Below, one piece after another: positions 15,782-23,809 of a stretch of 41,042 nucleotides of DNA. The position numbers and the translations under genes are program-made. Within the stretch, counting starts at the first letter, position 1; every line of letters begins with the position of its first letter. The stretch lies in assembly GCA_003139415.1 (NCBI GenBank), contig PLIR01000202.1:1901-42942 (forward strand), in the 5' to 3' direction. Under the pieces are notes generated by a model. That model was given only the letters and a program-made list of their open reading frames with translations. It had not been told where the DNA came from and ran no database searches. This DNA is from Myxococcales bacterium. Lineage in GTDB: Bacteria; Myxococcota_A; Polyangia; Polyangiales; Polyangiaceae.

Positions 15782-16442
15782 GCGTCGCGAGACGACGGTA
15801 CGTCTCTTCGCGGTCGCGGACGATCGCGGCGAGAAGGTCCATCATCCGGCCGACCCCCATGCGCGTCACCGTGGCGAGGTTCGTGCGGGCGATGCGCTCG
15901 CGAAGGGGCACGGGAGAGATCCTGTCCGCGTCCAGCAGGCGGATGTCCATGAACTGCGTCCCCTGCGGCGTCCCGGCGCGGACGCGGTCGACCGCGGCGG
16001 TGCGAAGGAGCTGGATGGTCGGATCCGGCGTCCGCCTGAGGAACGGCACGAGCCGCTCCGGGTCCGACATGTCCGGCTCGGCCTCCGGGTGAAAGGCCGC
16101 GAAGACGAACGGGATGGCGCCCAGCGGATGCGCGCGAGCGTCGGCGTCCTGGACGCGCGCCACGAATCGCTCGAACGCGCCCCGGCCCAGGCCGATGCGC
16201 GGAAAGATGAGCAGCGCAATCTCGACGTCGTCCTGCGCGATAAGCTCGTGGATCGCCGCGACGGCGGCCGAAGGGCCCTCGTCACGCTGCAGCAACACGC
16301 GCTCGCGCACCTTGCCGTCGAGGCGCGCCCGGAGCGCCCAGGGGCAGAGGCCGCACTCCTCGACGATCTCGAGCTGGTAGCGGCGATATAGGCGCACGGC
16401 CTCGCGCGTCCATGGATCCGCGGCTTGAGGCACCGTCTTCAC
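15771..16442 (-). CDS. DUF1415-like protein of unknown function
   Basis: Soluble protein of 223 residues resembling the DUF1415 family. Visible family-like features are IVEECGLCPWALRAR near residue 30 (the family's LCPF/LCPW motif), ALLIFPRIG (about 90), VFAAFHPEAEPDMSDP (about 130, the FHP motif) and FLRRTPDPTIQLLRTAAVDRVR. The biochemical role of the family is unknown. The start is GTG 16442, with TAATCT ending 9 bases upstream. The C-terminal residues (TLSS) and the stop codon are read from the edge of the inverted repeat at 15707-15781, so insertion of the repeat has probably altered the natural C-terminus slightly. It is transcribed alone. Confidence 0.68.
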   Translation of the reverse strand: MKTVPQAADPWTREAVRLYRRYQLEIVEECGLCPWALRARLDGKVRERVLLQRDEGPSAAVAAIHELIAQDDVEIALLIFPRIGLGRGAFERFVARVQDADARAHPLGAIPFVFAAFHPEAEPDMSDPERLVPFLRRTPDPTIQLLRTAAVDRVRAGTPQGTQFMDIRLLDADRISPVPLRERIARTNLATVTRMGVGRMMDLLAAIVRDREETYRRLATLSS

Positions 16443-16457
16443 TCCACGGTTAGATTA
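16443..16457 (-). promoter_or_regulatory. TAATCT box 9 bases before GTG
   Basis: On the minus strand TAATCT (16457-16452) precedes the GTG at 16442 by 9 bases, leaving little or no untranslated leader. Confidence 0.4.
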
Positions 16458-16525
16458 CGCGACGCTTGGCAGTCGGGGGCGAGAAGCGTGCTGCCGCCCG
16501 AGAGGCCGTGGGCCTGGGGTGAGCG

Positions 16526-16550
16526 AGCGCCGCCCGTCCGGGGCGGCGCT
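16526..16550 (-). terminator. GC-rich stem-loop after the Cys-rich lipoprotein gene
   Basis: AGCGCCGCCC (16526-16535) and GGGCGGCGCT (16541-16550) form a perfect 10-bp stem with a 5-base loop, 11 bases past the stop of the minus-strand gene. No U-run follows, so termination may need Rho or the hairpin may only stabilise the mRNA. Confidence 0.5.
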
Positions 16551-16560
16551 CCGCCGACCG

Positions 16561-18066
16561 TCAGTAGCAGTGGTTCTCGTAGCAGAACTCGTCCGCGGCG
16601 CAGTCCGCGGTTGTCCGGCACTGCACGCAGTAACCCGGTGTCGCCGCCGTGTTGCAGTACGGTGCCGCGGCGGTCGCGCAGTTCGCGCTGGTGGTGCACG
16701 CGGCGACGCACACCGGCGGGTACGCCGACGTGTTGCACGCCGTCGTCGTGCCCGTGCAGGCCGAGGTGTCGTTCTGCGTGCACGGCACGCAGGTGTTCGA
16801 CGCCATGTCGCAGGCTGGGTCCGCGGCGGTCGTGCAGTTCGTGTTGCTCGTGCATGCCACGCAGGTGTTCGCCGTCAGGGCACCCGCCGTCGTGTTGCAT
16901 GCCGGCGTCTTGCCCGTGCACGCCGTCGTGTCGCCCGTCGTGCACTGGACGCAGGTGTTCGACGTCGTGTCGCACGCGGGCCTTGCGGCCGTCGTGCAGC
17001 TCGTGTTGCTCGTGCACTGGACGCAGGTGTTCGTCGCAGCGTTGCAGACTGCTGTGCCGCCGGTGCAGTTGGTCGTGTCACCCGTCGTGCACTCGACGCA
17101 GGTGTCGCTGGTCGTGTCGCAAACGGTACGACCGCGCGTCTGCGTCGAGCATTCGCCATTGGTCGTGCACTGGACGCAGGTGCCGCCGCTGCAGAACGGC
17201 GTCGGGTCCGCGCACTGGCCATCGCCCGTGCAGCCGGTGACGACGCAGGTGTTCGTCGTCGTGTTGCAGGTGCCGCCGTCGCCGCAGTTGGTGTTGGTGG
17301 TGCACGCGACGCAGGCGTTCGTCGTCGTGTTGCAGTACGGCGTCGTCCCGCTGCAGTTTCCGTCGCCGGTGCACTGGACGCAGGTGTTCGTCGTCGTGTC
17401 GCAGGCGGACGTCGATCCGGTGCAAGCGGACGTTGCGCCCGTCATGCACTGCACGCAGGCGTTGGTGGCCGTGTTGCACACGGGCGTCGTTCCCGAACAG
17501 TTCGCGGTTCCGACGCACTGCACGCACTGACCCGTACTCAAGTTGCAGTACGGCGTCGGGGACGAGCATGTCCCGTCTCCGGTGCACGCCGTTCCGCCAT
17601 CGGTGGACGAGCCGCCCGAGCTGCTTCCGGAGCTCGACCCCGAGCTGGATCCACTGGAGCTCGATCCGCTGCTGCTGCCGCTGCTGGACCCTGAGCTGCT
17701 GCCGCTGCTCGACCCGCTCGACGACGAGGTGGTCGCGTCGCCGCCGTCGTCTCCCTCAGACGAGGTGGTCGCGTCGCCGCCGTCTGGCGAGATGCTCGCC
17801 TCGGATGACGCGTCCGACGCGTCGTCCTCGAGGCCTCCGTCTTCACCGCTGTCGCCCGAGGAGGTTGCCCCCCCGGAGCTCGAACCGCTGGATGAGGAGC
17901 TGCTCTGTCCCCCAGAAGAGGACGAGGACGAGCCGGAGCTCGAGCCCTTCATCGATGCGTCGGCCCCAGACCCGACGGCGTTGCCTCCGTTCGATCCTCC
18001 GCATCCAACCGCCGCGACGACAGCAACAAGACAGGCAAGCCCAGCGCAAGCTCTCAAAGCGTTCAT
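16561..18066 (-). CDS. Cys-rich repeat lipoprotein with Ser/Gly linker
   Basis: Predicted surface lipoprotein of 501 residues. The signal peptide MNALRACAGLACLVAVVAAVGC ends in an AVGC lipobox. Residues about 30-160 are a low-complexity Ser/Gly/Asp stretch (SSSGSSSG-type repeats). The rest is about 14 tandem units of 18-30 residues with the pattern C-x(3-9)-C-[ND]-T-x-T-N-x-C-V-x-C, each beginning with CTGD/CTTN-like sequence. The regular Cys spacing suggests disulfide-bonded small domains, as in eukaryote-like Cys-rich adhesins. GGGGAGAGG precedes ATG 18066 at good spacing. The DNA repeats of the units make this a likely site of recombination and length variation. Function is unknown; binding to a surface or partner is a guess from architecture. 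Confidence 0.82.
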   Translation of the reverse strand: MNALRACAGLACLVAVVAAVGCGGSNGGNAVGSGADASMKGSSSGSSSSSSGGQSSSSSSGSSSGGATSSGDSGEDGGLEDDASDASSEASISPDGGDATTSSEGDDGGDATTSSSSGSSSGSSSGSSSGSSSGSSSSGSSSGSSSGSSSGGSSTDGGTACTGDGTCSSPTPYCNLSTGQCVQCVGTANCSGTTPVCNTATNACVQCMTGATSACTGSTSACDTTTNTCVQCTGDGNCSGTTPYCNTTTNACVACTTNTNCGDGGTCNTTTNTCVVTGCTGDGQCADPTPFCSGGTCVQCTTNGECSTQTRGRTVCDTTSDTCVECTTGDTTNCTGGTAVCNAATNTCVQCTSNTSCTTAARPACDTTSNTCVQCTTGDTTACTGKTPACNTTAGALTANTCVACTSNTNCTTAADPACDMASNTCVPCTQNDTSACTGTTTACNTSAYPPVCVAACTTSANCATAAAPYCNTAATPGYCVQCRTTADCAADEFCYENHCY

Positions 18067-18341
18067 TCGTCGACCTCTCCCCTGGTGGTGCGGACCAGCG
18101 CGCGACACGAACGTCGTACCGTTTCGACGTGTCCGCGCTCGGTTTACGAGAATTGCCGCGTAACGGAAGAGTGTACGCGACCCTCTCGCCAAGGCGAATC
18201 TTTGCGCTCGATCGACGTACTTCGGTGCGCAAGCCGCATACACGACGGGAGAGGCAGGGTTTCCCCCCGGGACCCTTCCCATCGACGCGTTATGCGCTCG
18301 GCGCTCTTCGCGCGCTGTCTCTCTTGCGGGCTTGCGGGTCG

Positions 18342-18956
18342 TTAGCGACGGCCGCCGTGGACTCCGCGGGCGTAGCCGCCACCGTGCCAGTAGGCCCCGT
18401 GGCCGTAGCCGAACGCGCCAAGGCGTCCCACGACGTACGGATGCGCGACCCACCCGCCGCGCCACCCGACGGGGCGCCAGGGGTGAACGACCCAAGGACC
18501 GAAGGCGTACGGACCCCACCCCCACGGTGACACGTACCAGGTCCAGCCGTTGGCTGGCGTGTAGAGGTACGTGTAGGGGACACCGTCCATCGCCGTCGCT
18601 TGCGCGCCGGCGGGCACCCACATCCAGCCGTCTTGGGCCGAGTAAACCCACTGGCCCGTCGGATACGAGTAAACCCATTGCGGCTGCTGGCCTGCCGCCT
18701 GCGGCGCCGGTGCGGCCTGCGCCGCCTGCCCTGAGGGCGGCGGCGGTTGCGCGCTCGGGGGAGCCGTGGGCGGGGCCGAGGGCTGCGTCGATGCGGGTGT
18801 CTGCGCAGCGGGCGGCGGCGTTTGCTGAGCGGGAGGGGGCGGAGCCTGTTCGTCCTCCTGCTGCTCCTGTTCCTCTTGCGCGAGGGCGTTCAGCGGGGTG
18901 CCGGCGAGAAGACCACTAATAAGAAGAGAACCGAGTCCAGCGAACATCGCTTTCAT
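18342..18956 (-). CDS. exported Pro/Gln- and Trp/Gly/Tyr-rich protein
   Basis: The 204-residue protein has a signal peptide (MKAMFAGLGSLLISGLLAGTPLNALA, cut before QEEQEQ), then an acidic Gln/Pro/Ala-rich linker (about residues 27-95). The C-terminal half is dominated by Trp, Tyr, Gly and His: WVYSYPTGQWVYSAQDGWMWVP, WTWYVSPWGWGPYAFGPWVV and HGAYWHGGGYARGVHGG. Similar Trp/Gly-rich tails occur in uncharacterised exported proteins of myxobacteria. GGAGG lies 9 bases before ATG 18956, and a TACTAT box lies further upstream. It diverges from the TonB-receptor gene. A structural or surface role is plausible, but no function can be named. Confidence 0.75.
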   Translation of the reverse strand: MKAMFAGLGSLLISGLLAGTPLNALAQEEQEQQEDEQAPPPPAQQTPPPAAQTPASTQPSAPPTAPPSAQPPPPSGQAAQAAPAPQAAGQQPQWVYSYPTGQWVYSAQDGWMWVPAGAQATAMDGVPYTYLYTPANGWTWYVSPWGWGPYAFGPWVVHPWRPVGWRGGWVAHPYVVGRLGAFGYGHGAYWHGGGYARGVHGGRR

Positions 18957-18983
18957 GACGCCAAACCTCCATTCACGTGACCG

Positions 18984-18989
18984 ATAGTA
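18984..18989 (-). promoter_or_regulatory. -10 box for the Trp/Gly-rich protein gene
   Basis: TACTAT on the minus strand, 27 bases upstream of ATG 18956, with the GGAGG ribosome-binding site between them. The -35 region is not recognisable. Confidence 0.4.
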
Positions 18990-19055
18990 AGCATCGCTCA
19001 TGCCGGCCGCCATTTGCGGGCTGCCTTCGTCGGGTTCGCACCCACATAGCTGCTG

Positions 19056-19061
19056 TAAATT
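19056..19061 (+). promoter_or_regulatory. -10 box for the TonB-receptor gene
   Basis: TAAATT preceded by TG, in an AT-rich patch of the divergent intergenic region, about 40 bases before GTG 19100. TTCGCA at 19035-19040 is a poor -35 candidate. Confidence 0.35.
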
Positions 19062-19099
19062 CATGATGATAAGTCGACCGTTGGCGCGGACAGGACGTC

Positions 19100-21328
19100 G
19101 TGTTAGCCGTTGCCTGCCGGATGAGCCGAACCGGGGCGTTGGTCGTCGCCTTGACGATGACTGGCGCACTCTGCCCTGGCTCCGCCCGTGCCGCGGCGAC
19201 GATTGTCCCACCTCGCAGGGTCGAAGCGGCCGAGATCCCTTACCCAGCCCAGGGGAGGGGAGACGCGACCGTCGTCCTCGTCCTTCTTATCGACGCGAGC
19301 GGCACCGTCAAGGATGTGACGGTTCGCGAAGGAGACCCGCCGTTTGCCGAGGCCGCCGCGGCCGGGGTTCGAGCATGGCGCTTCCAACCGGCGACGCGCG
19401 ACGATGAACCCATCCCGGCGCGCATCGTCGCCAAGGTCACCTTTCACGCGCCGGTGTTCGTCCCCTCGGTCGAACCTCCGGCCGTCGTCCCGCCTCCGGT
19501 CGAGCCTCGTGCCGCGCCGCCGCCCCCCGTGGAGGTCACCGTGCAAGGCGAGCGCGAGGAGCCAGGCACGATTCACATTCCGCGCAGCGAGTCCCAGTTC
19601 GTCGCGGGAGCCTTCGGCGACCCCTTCAAGGTCGTCGAGGCGCTGCCCGGGATGGCGCCCTGGCTGAGCGGACTACCGTACTACTACGTGCGCGGGGCAC
19701 CGCCGGAGAGCGTCGGCTACTTCGTCGACGGGATCCGCGTCCCGCTCTTGTTTCACGTCGGCCCCGGTCCGTCGACGATCGCGCCGCCGCTGGTGGAGAC
19801 GGTGGACCTCTTCCCAGGCGCGTACCCCGCGCGTTACGGACGCTACGCCGGCGCCGTCATCGCCGGCGAGACGACGCCGCCGGAGACCGATCGCACGCGC
19901 GGCGAGTTCTCGGCGCGCGTTTACGACGCCAATGCCTTCGTCGAGACGCCTTACGACGACCACCAGGGTTCGATCGTCCTCGCGGCTCGTTATGCGTACA
20001 CGCAACCGCTCCTGTCGCTCATCGTGCCGAACTACTCGCTCGGCTACTGGGACTACCAGTTTCGGATCTCGCACCGGTTGGGCGACGCCGACGCGGTGTC
20101 GCTCTTCGCCTTCGGCGCGTACGACGAGCTCCACTACTACGGACAGCCGACGTTCCGGGTCGAGTACCACAGGGTCGATCTGCGCTACGACCACCGGACG
20201 GCCAAGGGCCACGTCCGCGTCGCGTTCACCTACAACTACGACGATACGCTCACCGCGCTCGAAACCGACAACGGCACGGGAGCGAATGCGGCGCTCAAGG
20301 GCCCTGGGTGGCGCCTGCGCGCGGAGTCGGAAGAGCGCGTCAGCGACACGGCGCTGGTCCGCGCCGGAGCCGACATCGGGGCCACGGCGTGGCGGGTCGA
20401 TCAGTATCCGCCCATCGACGGCTTCGCGGGCGTGCAGGGGCCCCACACGGACATCGAGGGGGGCGCTTACGGAGACGTCGTCTGGCGTCCCAGTCGGCCC
20501 ATCGAGATCGTGCCCGGCTTCCGCTTCGACGGGTATCGCACGCGCGGCGAGTCGGCGTGGGCGCCGCAGCCTCGCCTGGCCGCGAGGGTCCGCGTGCTGC
20601 CGAACGTCGTGTGGCTCTCGGCCTTCGGCACGGCGCATCAAGAGCCGACCGAAGAGGTGTTCGTCCCGGCGAAGCTGCCCAACCCGATCGATCAGTCTTC
20701 GCAGACCAACTACCAGTTCTCCGAGGCCGCCGAGGTGCGCCTGCCCTCGAGCATCCGCTTCCGCGTCACGGGCTTTTACAATCGCCTGCTCGCGCAGCAC
20801 ATCCTCGGCACCGACGCGACCGACGTCGGCACGACGGGCGGGCTCGAGGTCTTCTTGCGCCGCGACTTCACCGAGCGGCTGGGCGGCTTCTTGTCGTACA
20901 CGCTCTCGCGAACGGTGGGCACCGCCGACGGCGTCACCGAGCGGGTCTCCTGGGACCGGACGCACGTGGCGTCGCTCGTCGTAGGCTACGACCTCGGCAA
21001 CCGCTGGCGCGTGGGTGCGCGGGTCTTCGTCGAGTCCGGGAGGCCGTACGAGCCCGTGTGCGTGCAAAACTGCGGCGGGGCTCCTGGCGTAAAGCCCGTG
21101 ATGGAGGCCCTGTCGGGCAACCTGCCGGTGTTCTGGCGGCTCGACGCGCGGCTCGAGAAGCGATGGCTCTTTTCGGGCGGCCGATGGCTCGGCGGGACGC
21201 TCGAATGCTTCAACGTGTTCGATCGCGCAGAGCCCATCGGCGACGACTACGTGAGCGGGCAGGGAGTGAAGATCGACTATCAGAGCGCGATCATCCTGCC
21301 GAGCATCGGGATCGAGGGGGGGCTGTAA
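19100..21328 (+). CDS. TonB C-terminal domain fused to a TonB-dependent outer-membrane receptor
   Basis: The 742-residue protein has a signal peptide (MSRTGALVVALTMTGALCPGSARA from ATG 19121, or 7 residues longer from GTG 19100, which has AGGA upstream). Residues 44-118 form a TonB C-terminal domain (AEIPYPAQGRGDATVVLVLL to AWRFQPATRDDEPIPARIVAKVTF). A Pro-rich linker (118-145) follows, then a plug domain (about 155-270, with YYVRGAPPESVGYFVDGIRVP) and a beta-barrel rich in alternating aromatic strands. The final residues are GIEGGL rather than the usual aromatic end. TonB-dependent receptors import siderophores, vitamins or glycans; the TonB domain normally belongs to the inner-membrane energiser. 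The adjacent downstream gene encodes a secreted protein that may process its substrate. The receptor call is firm; the ligand is unknown. Confidence 0.87.
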   Translation: MLAVACRMSRTGALVVALTMTGALCPGSARAAATIVPPRRVEAAEIPYPAQGRGDATVVLVLLIDASGTVKDVTVREGDPPFAEAAAAGVRAWRFQPATRDDEPIPARIVAKVTFHAPVFVPSVEPPAVVPPPVEPRAAPPPPVEVTVQGEREEPGTIHIPRSESQFVAGAFGDPFKVVEALPGMAPWLSGLPYYYVRGAPPESVGYFVDGIRVPLLFHVGPGPSTIAPPLVETVDLFPGAYPARYGRYAGAVIAGETTPPETDRTRGEFSARVYDANAFVETPYDDHQGSIVLAARYAYTQPLLSLIVPNYSLGYWDYQFRISHRLGDADAVSLFAFGAYDELHYYGQPTFRVEYHRVDLRYDHRTAKGHVRVAFTYNYDDTLTALETDNGTGANAALKGPGWRLRAESEERVSDTALVRAGADIGATAWRVDQYPPIDGFAGVQGPHTDIEGGAYGDVVWRPSRPIEIVPGFRFDGYRTRGESAWAPQPRLAARVRVLPNVVWLSAFGTAHQEPTEEVFVPAKLPNPIDQSSQTNYQFSEAAEVRLPSSIRFRVTGFYNRLLAQHILGTDATDVGTTGGLEVFLRRDFTERLGGFLSYTLSRTVGTADGVTERVSWDRTHVASLVVGYDLGNRWRVGARVFVESGRPYEPVCVQNCGGAPGVKPVMEALSGNLPVFWRLDARLEKRWLFSGGRWLGGTLECFNVFDRAEPIGDDYVSGQGVKIDYQSAIILPSIGIEGGL

Positions 21329-21364
21329 TCCTTCTCCGTTTCACGGGCTGGCCCGTCGCCGAGC

Positions 21365-21376
21365 TAGGCTCACCGG
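21365..21376 (+). promoter_or_regulatory. TAGGCT box 6 bases before GTG
   Basis: TAGGCT at 21365-21370 is followed by six bases and the GTG at 21377, the same arrangement as upstream of 9906 and 38953. It lies in the 48-base gap after the receptor gene, so cotranscription is also possible. Confidence 0.35.
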
Positions 21377-23014
21377 GTGAGGTCCACCGGCCGTCGCGTG
21401 TTCGAGCGGTGGGTCTTGTGCGCCGTCGTGATCGCCACCTGCGCCGGGCTCGACCCCGCCTCCGGCAGGGCCACGACGTACGCGCTCTTCGGGCATTCGG
21501 TGAGGTTGGATCCCCGCGGGATGCTCGCCGCTTGGCCACAAGGAGATGCGCCCTACGCGCGGGTGGCGGGCCTCGCGTGGCACGCGCTCGAGACGAAGTT
21601 CCCGGTGGAGGACAACGGACTTCGCACGTGGCTCGGCTACTCGCGCTTCGATCCGGAGACCTTCGAGGGCGTCGCCTGGCCCCACAACCCGGCGAGCTTC
21701 TACGCGATGCTGACGGATTCCGCCGTGCTCTGGTACGCGTTCAGCGGGGACGCTGCGGCCGTCAGCGTCGTTCACCGCGCGCTCGAGCATCAGATCGGGC
21801 ACGGCTCGACGCCCGCGGACTGGGACTGGGCTCGCGTCCCCTACGCGAGCGCCGCCGCGGGCGCGGCGGACTACGAAGGGGCCGACGACACGTGGTGCGA
21901 CTTCTGCGGCCGCGGCGACGGCATCGGGGTCATCGAGCCGGACAAGGTCGGCGAGCTCGGGGTTGCGTATCTTCAGGCGTTCGAGCTGACGGGCGACGCG
22001 GTGCTCCGCGACGCCGCCGTGGCTTGCGCGGACGCGCTGGCGGCGCACGTGCGCCCGGGAGACAAGCGGCACTCGCCGTGGCCGTTCCGCGTTTACGCGA
22101 AGACGAACGTCGTGCGCGAAGAGTACTCCGCCCACGTGATCGGTGCGCTCATGCTCTTGGACGAGCTCGCCCGCCTCGAGATCGGCGACGTCGCGGCGTA
22201 TCGCCGCTCGCGCAAGACCGCGCTCGATTGGCTCCTTGCCGTGCCGATCGCCGACGACGCGTGGAGCGGGTACTTCGAGGACGTCGACATCCATCCTGAC
22301 CCTCACGAGAACCCGAATCAGTACTGCGCTCTCCGCGCGGCCCGATGGCTCATGGCGCACCCGGAGGACGATCCCGCCTGGAAGGCCCACGTCGCTCACA
22401 TCCTGGCGTGGACGACGCAGACCTTCGGCGGCGACACGGCCAGAGAGCGGGGCACGCAGTGGGGCGCCACGGTCATCGGCGAGCAGCACGACGACATCGT
22501 CAAGATGGGGAGCCACACGGCTCGCTACGGCGCGACGCTCGCCCTCTGGGCAGAGGCCACCGGTCACCGAGCGGCCCGCGAGCGCGGCGAACTCTCGCTC
22601 GACTGGGCGACGTACGCGTGCCGCGAGGACGGCGTCGTTGCCGTGGCGGAGGATCCCAACGAAGGCTGGTGGTTCAGCGACGGCTACGGCGACTACATCC
22701 GGCACTTCCTCGCGGCGATGGCGGCAGCGCCGGATTGGGCTCCGCGGACGGAGGACCACTTGCTGCGTTCGACGTCGGTGGTGAGCCAGGTCGAGTACAC
22801 TCCGGGCCGCGTCCGGTGGACCACGTTCGATGGCGCGGCGACCGAGATGCTTCGCCTCACGTTCCGCCCGGCCCGCGTCCTGTCGGGTGGCACGCTGCTT
22901 TCGAAGCGACAGACTCTCGACGCGGCCGGCTACACGGAGACGCCCCTCGCGACCGGTGGATATCTCGTTCACGTCAGGCACGCCTCACGGGGCGTCGTCG
23001 TCGCGCGCGAGTGA
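21377..23014 (+). CDS. secreted protein, probable (alpha/alpha) six-hairpin glycosidase-like fold
   Basis: Exported protein of 545 residues with signal peptide (residues 1-32, hydrophobic core WVLCAVVIATCAGL). The mature chain is helical with alternating amphipathic pairs, e.g. KVGELGVAYLQAFELTGDAVLRDAAVACADALAAHV, EYSAHVIGALMLLDELARLEIGD and GATLALWAEATGHRAARERGELSLDWATYA. That layout is typical of six-hairpin glycosidase, lyase or thioredoxin-domain-type barrels. Conserved-looking Trp/Asp/His clusters (DDTWCDFCGRGDG, WSGYFEDVDIHPDPHENPNQYC, EGWWFSDGYGDYIRHF) could line a sugar-binding groove. No known family is certain. Its place 48 bases after a TonB-dependent receptor suggests a substrate uptake and processing pair. 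It converges on the LOG gene with 9 bases between stops. Confidence 0.7.
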   Translation: MRSTGRRVFERWVLCAVVIATCAGLDPASGRATTYALFGHSVRLDPRGMLAAWPQGDAPYARVAGLAWHALETKFPVEDNGLRTWLGYSRFDPETFEGVAWPHNPASFYAMLTDSAVLWYAFSGDAAAVSVVHRALEHQIGHGSTPADWDWARVPYASAAAGAADYEGADDTWCDFCGRGDGIGVIEPDKVGELGVAYLQAFELTGDAVLRDAAVACADALAAHVRPGDKRHSPWPFRVYAKTNVVREEYSAHVIGALMLLDELARLEIGDVAAYRRSRKTALDWLLAVPIADDAWSGYFEDVDIHPDPHENPNQYCALRAARWLMAHPEDDPAWKAHVAHILAWTTQTFGGDTARERGTQWGATVIGEQHDDIVKMGSHTARYGATLALWAEATGHRAARERGELSLDWATYACREDGVVAVAEDPNEGWWFSDGYGDYIRHFLAAMAAAPDWAPRTEDHLLRSTSVVSQVEYTPGRVRWTTFDGAATEMLRLTFRPARVLSGGTLLSKRQTLDAAGYTETPLATGGYLVHVRHASRGVVVARE

Positions 23015-23023
23015 CCTGAAGGT

Positions 23024-23761
23024 TCAGCGGACCGTGCGCGAGCTTGCAAAGGCCGGCGTCGCGGCCGCGGGCGCCGGCATCAGCACAGCCTGGAGCGAGC
23101 GCAGCACGGCTTCGGGTTCATCGGCGAACTGGAAGAGCTCCAGGTCGGCGCGATCGATCATGCCGTGCTTCACCAGCGCGTCGAAATTGACGATCTCTCG
23201 CCAGTAGTCCGAGCCGAACAGGATGACGGGTAAGGCCCGGTCGAGCTTTCGCGTCTGCGCGAGCGTCAGCATCTCCATCAGCTCGTCGAGCGTCCCGAAC
23301 CCGCCGGGGAAGACGATGAGCGCGCGCGCGAGGTGGGCGAACCAAAGCTTGCGCATGAAGAAGTAGTGAAACTCGAACGACAGCTCGGGCGTGATGTACT
23401 CGTTCGGTCGCTGTTCGTTCGGCAGCCCGATGTTCAGGCCGATGGTGCGACCCCCCGCCTCCGCGGCGCCGCGGTTGGCAGCCTCCATGATCCCGCCGCC
23501 CCCGCCCGTGCAGACGACGAAGCGCTTGGGCTCGTCCAGGCTCAGCGACCACTGGGTCACCTGCCGGGCGACCTCGCGGGCTGCCTCGTAGTAGTGCCCG
23601 AGCGGGCCTTCCGGCTTGAGGCGCGCCGACCCGAAGAACACGATCGTGTCCTGTACGCCGGCCTGGTGGAACCGCGCCAGTGGTTCGAGGTACTCGGCAA
23701 GGATTCGCAAGGGACGAGCGTCGTCGCCTTCCATGAACGCGGGGTCGCGGTATGTCAGCAT
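23024..23761 (-). CDS. LOG-family protein (nucleoside 5'-monophosphate phosphoribohydrolase-like)
   Basis: The 245-residue protein matches the LOG/TIGR00730 Rossmann family. FFGSARLKPEG (about residue 43) is at the first strand, VVCTGGGGGIMEAANRGAAEAGG (about 83-104) is at the nucleotide-binding region, and PGGFGTLDELMEML carries the signature PGGxGTxxE. Characterised members cut the N-glycosidic bond of cytokinin riboside monophosphates or AMP, and PpnN-type members cleave nucleotide monophosphates during stringency. The FFMRKLWFAHLARALIVFPGG segment is typical of bacterial members. AGGGG lies 9 bases before ATG 23761. The substrate in this organism is unknown. The C-terminal 20 residues are low-complexity Ala/Pro. 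Confidence 0.88.
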   Translation of the reverse strand: MLTYRDPAFMEGDDARPLRILAEYLEPLARFHQAGVQDTIVFFGSARLKPEGPLGHYYEAAREVARQVTQWSLSLDEPKRFVVCTGGGGGIMEAANRGAAEAGGRTIGLNIGLPNEQRPNEYITPELSFEFHYFFMRKLWFAHLARALIVFPGGFGTLDELMEMLTLAQTRKLDRALPVILFGSDYWREIVNFDALVKHGMIDRADLELFQFADEPEAVLRSLQAVLMPAPAAATPAFASSRTVR

Positions 23762-23809
23762 CGACGTCGACCCCTACCATGGGAGGACTGCCCGCGCGCG
23801 AGCGCGCTC

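Noticed and set aside
16649..17530. Long plus-strand open frame rich in Val/His/Ala opposite the Cys-rich lipoprotein
   Set aside because: It is the mirror of the tandem repeats on the other strand; it has no ribosome-binding site or recognisable domain, and the minus-strand protein has a signal peptide, lipobox and Shine-Dalgarno sequence.
16600..17540. Regular DNA repeats resembling a CRISPR-like array
   Set aside because: The repeats are in frame and encode Cys-rich protein units of varying length; there are no uniform repeats and spacers and no cas genes.
19673..21067. Minus-strand open frame opposite the TonB-receptor gene
   Set aside because: No conserved motif, Arg/Val/Asp-biased composition, and the receptor frame is clearly coding.
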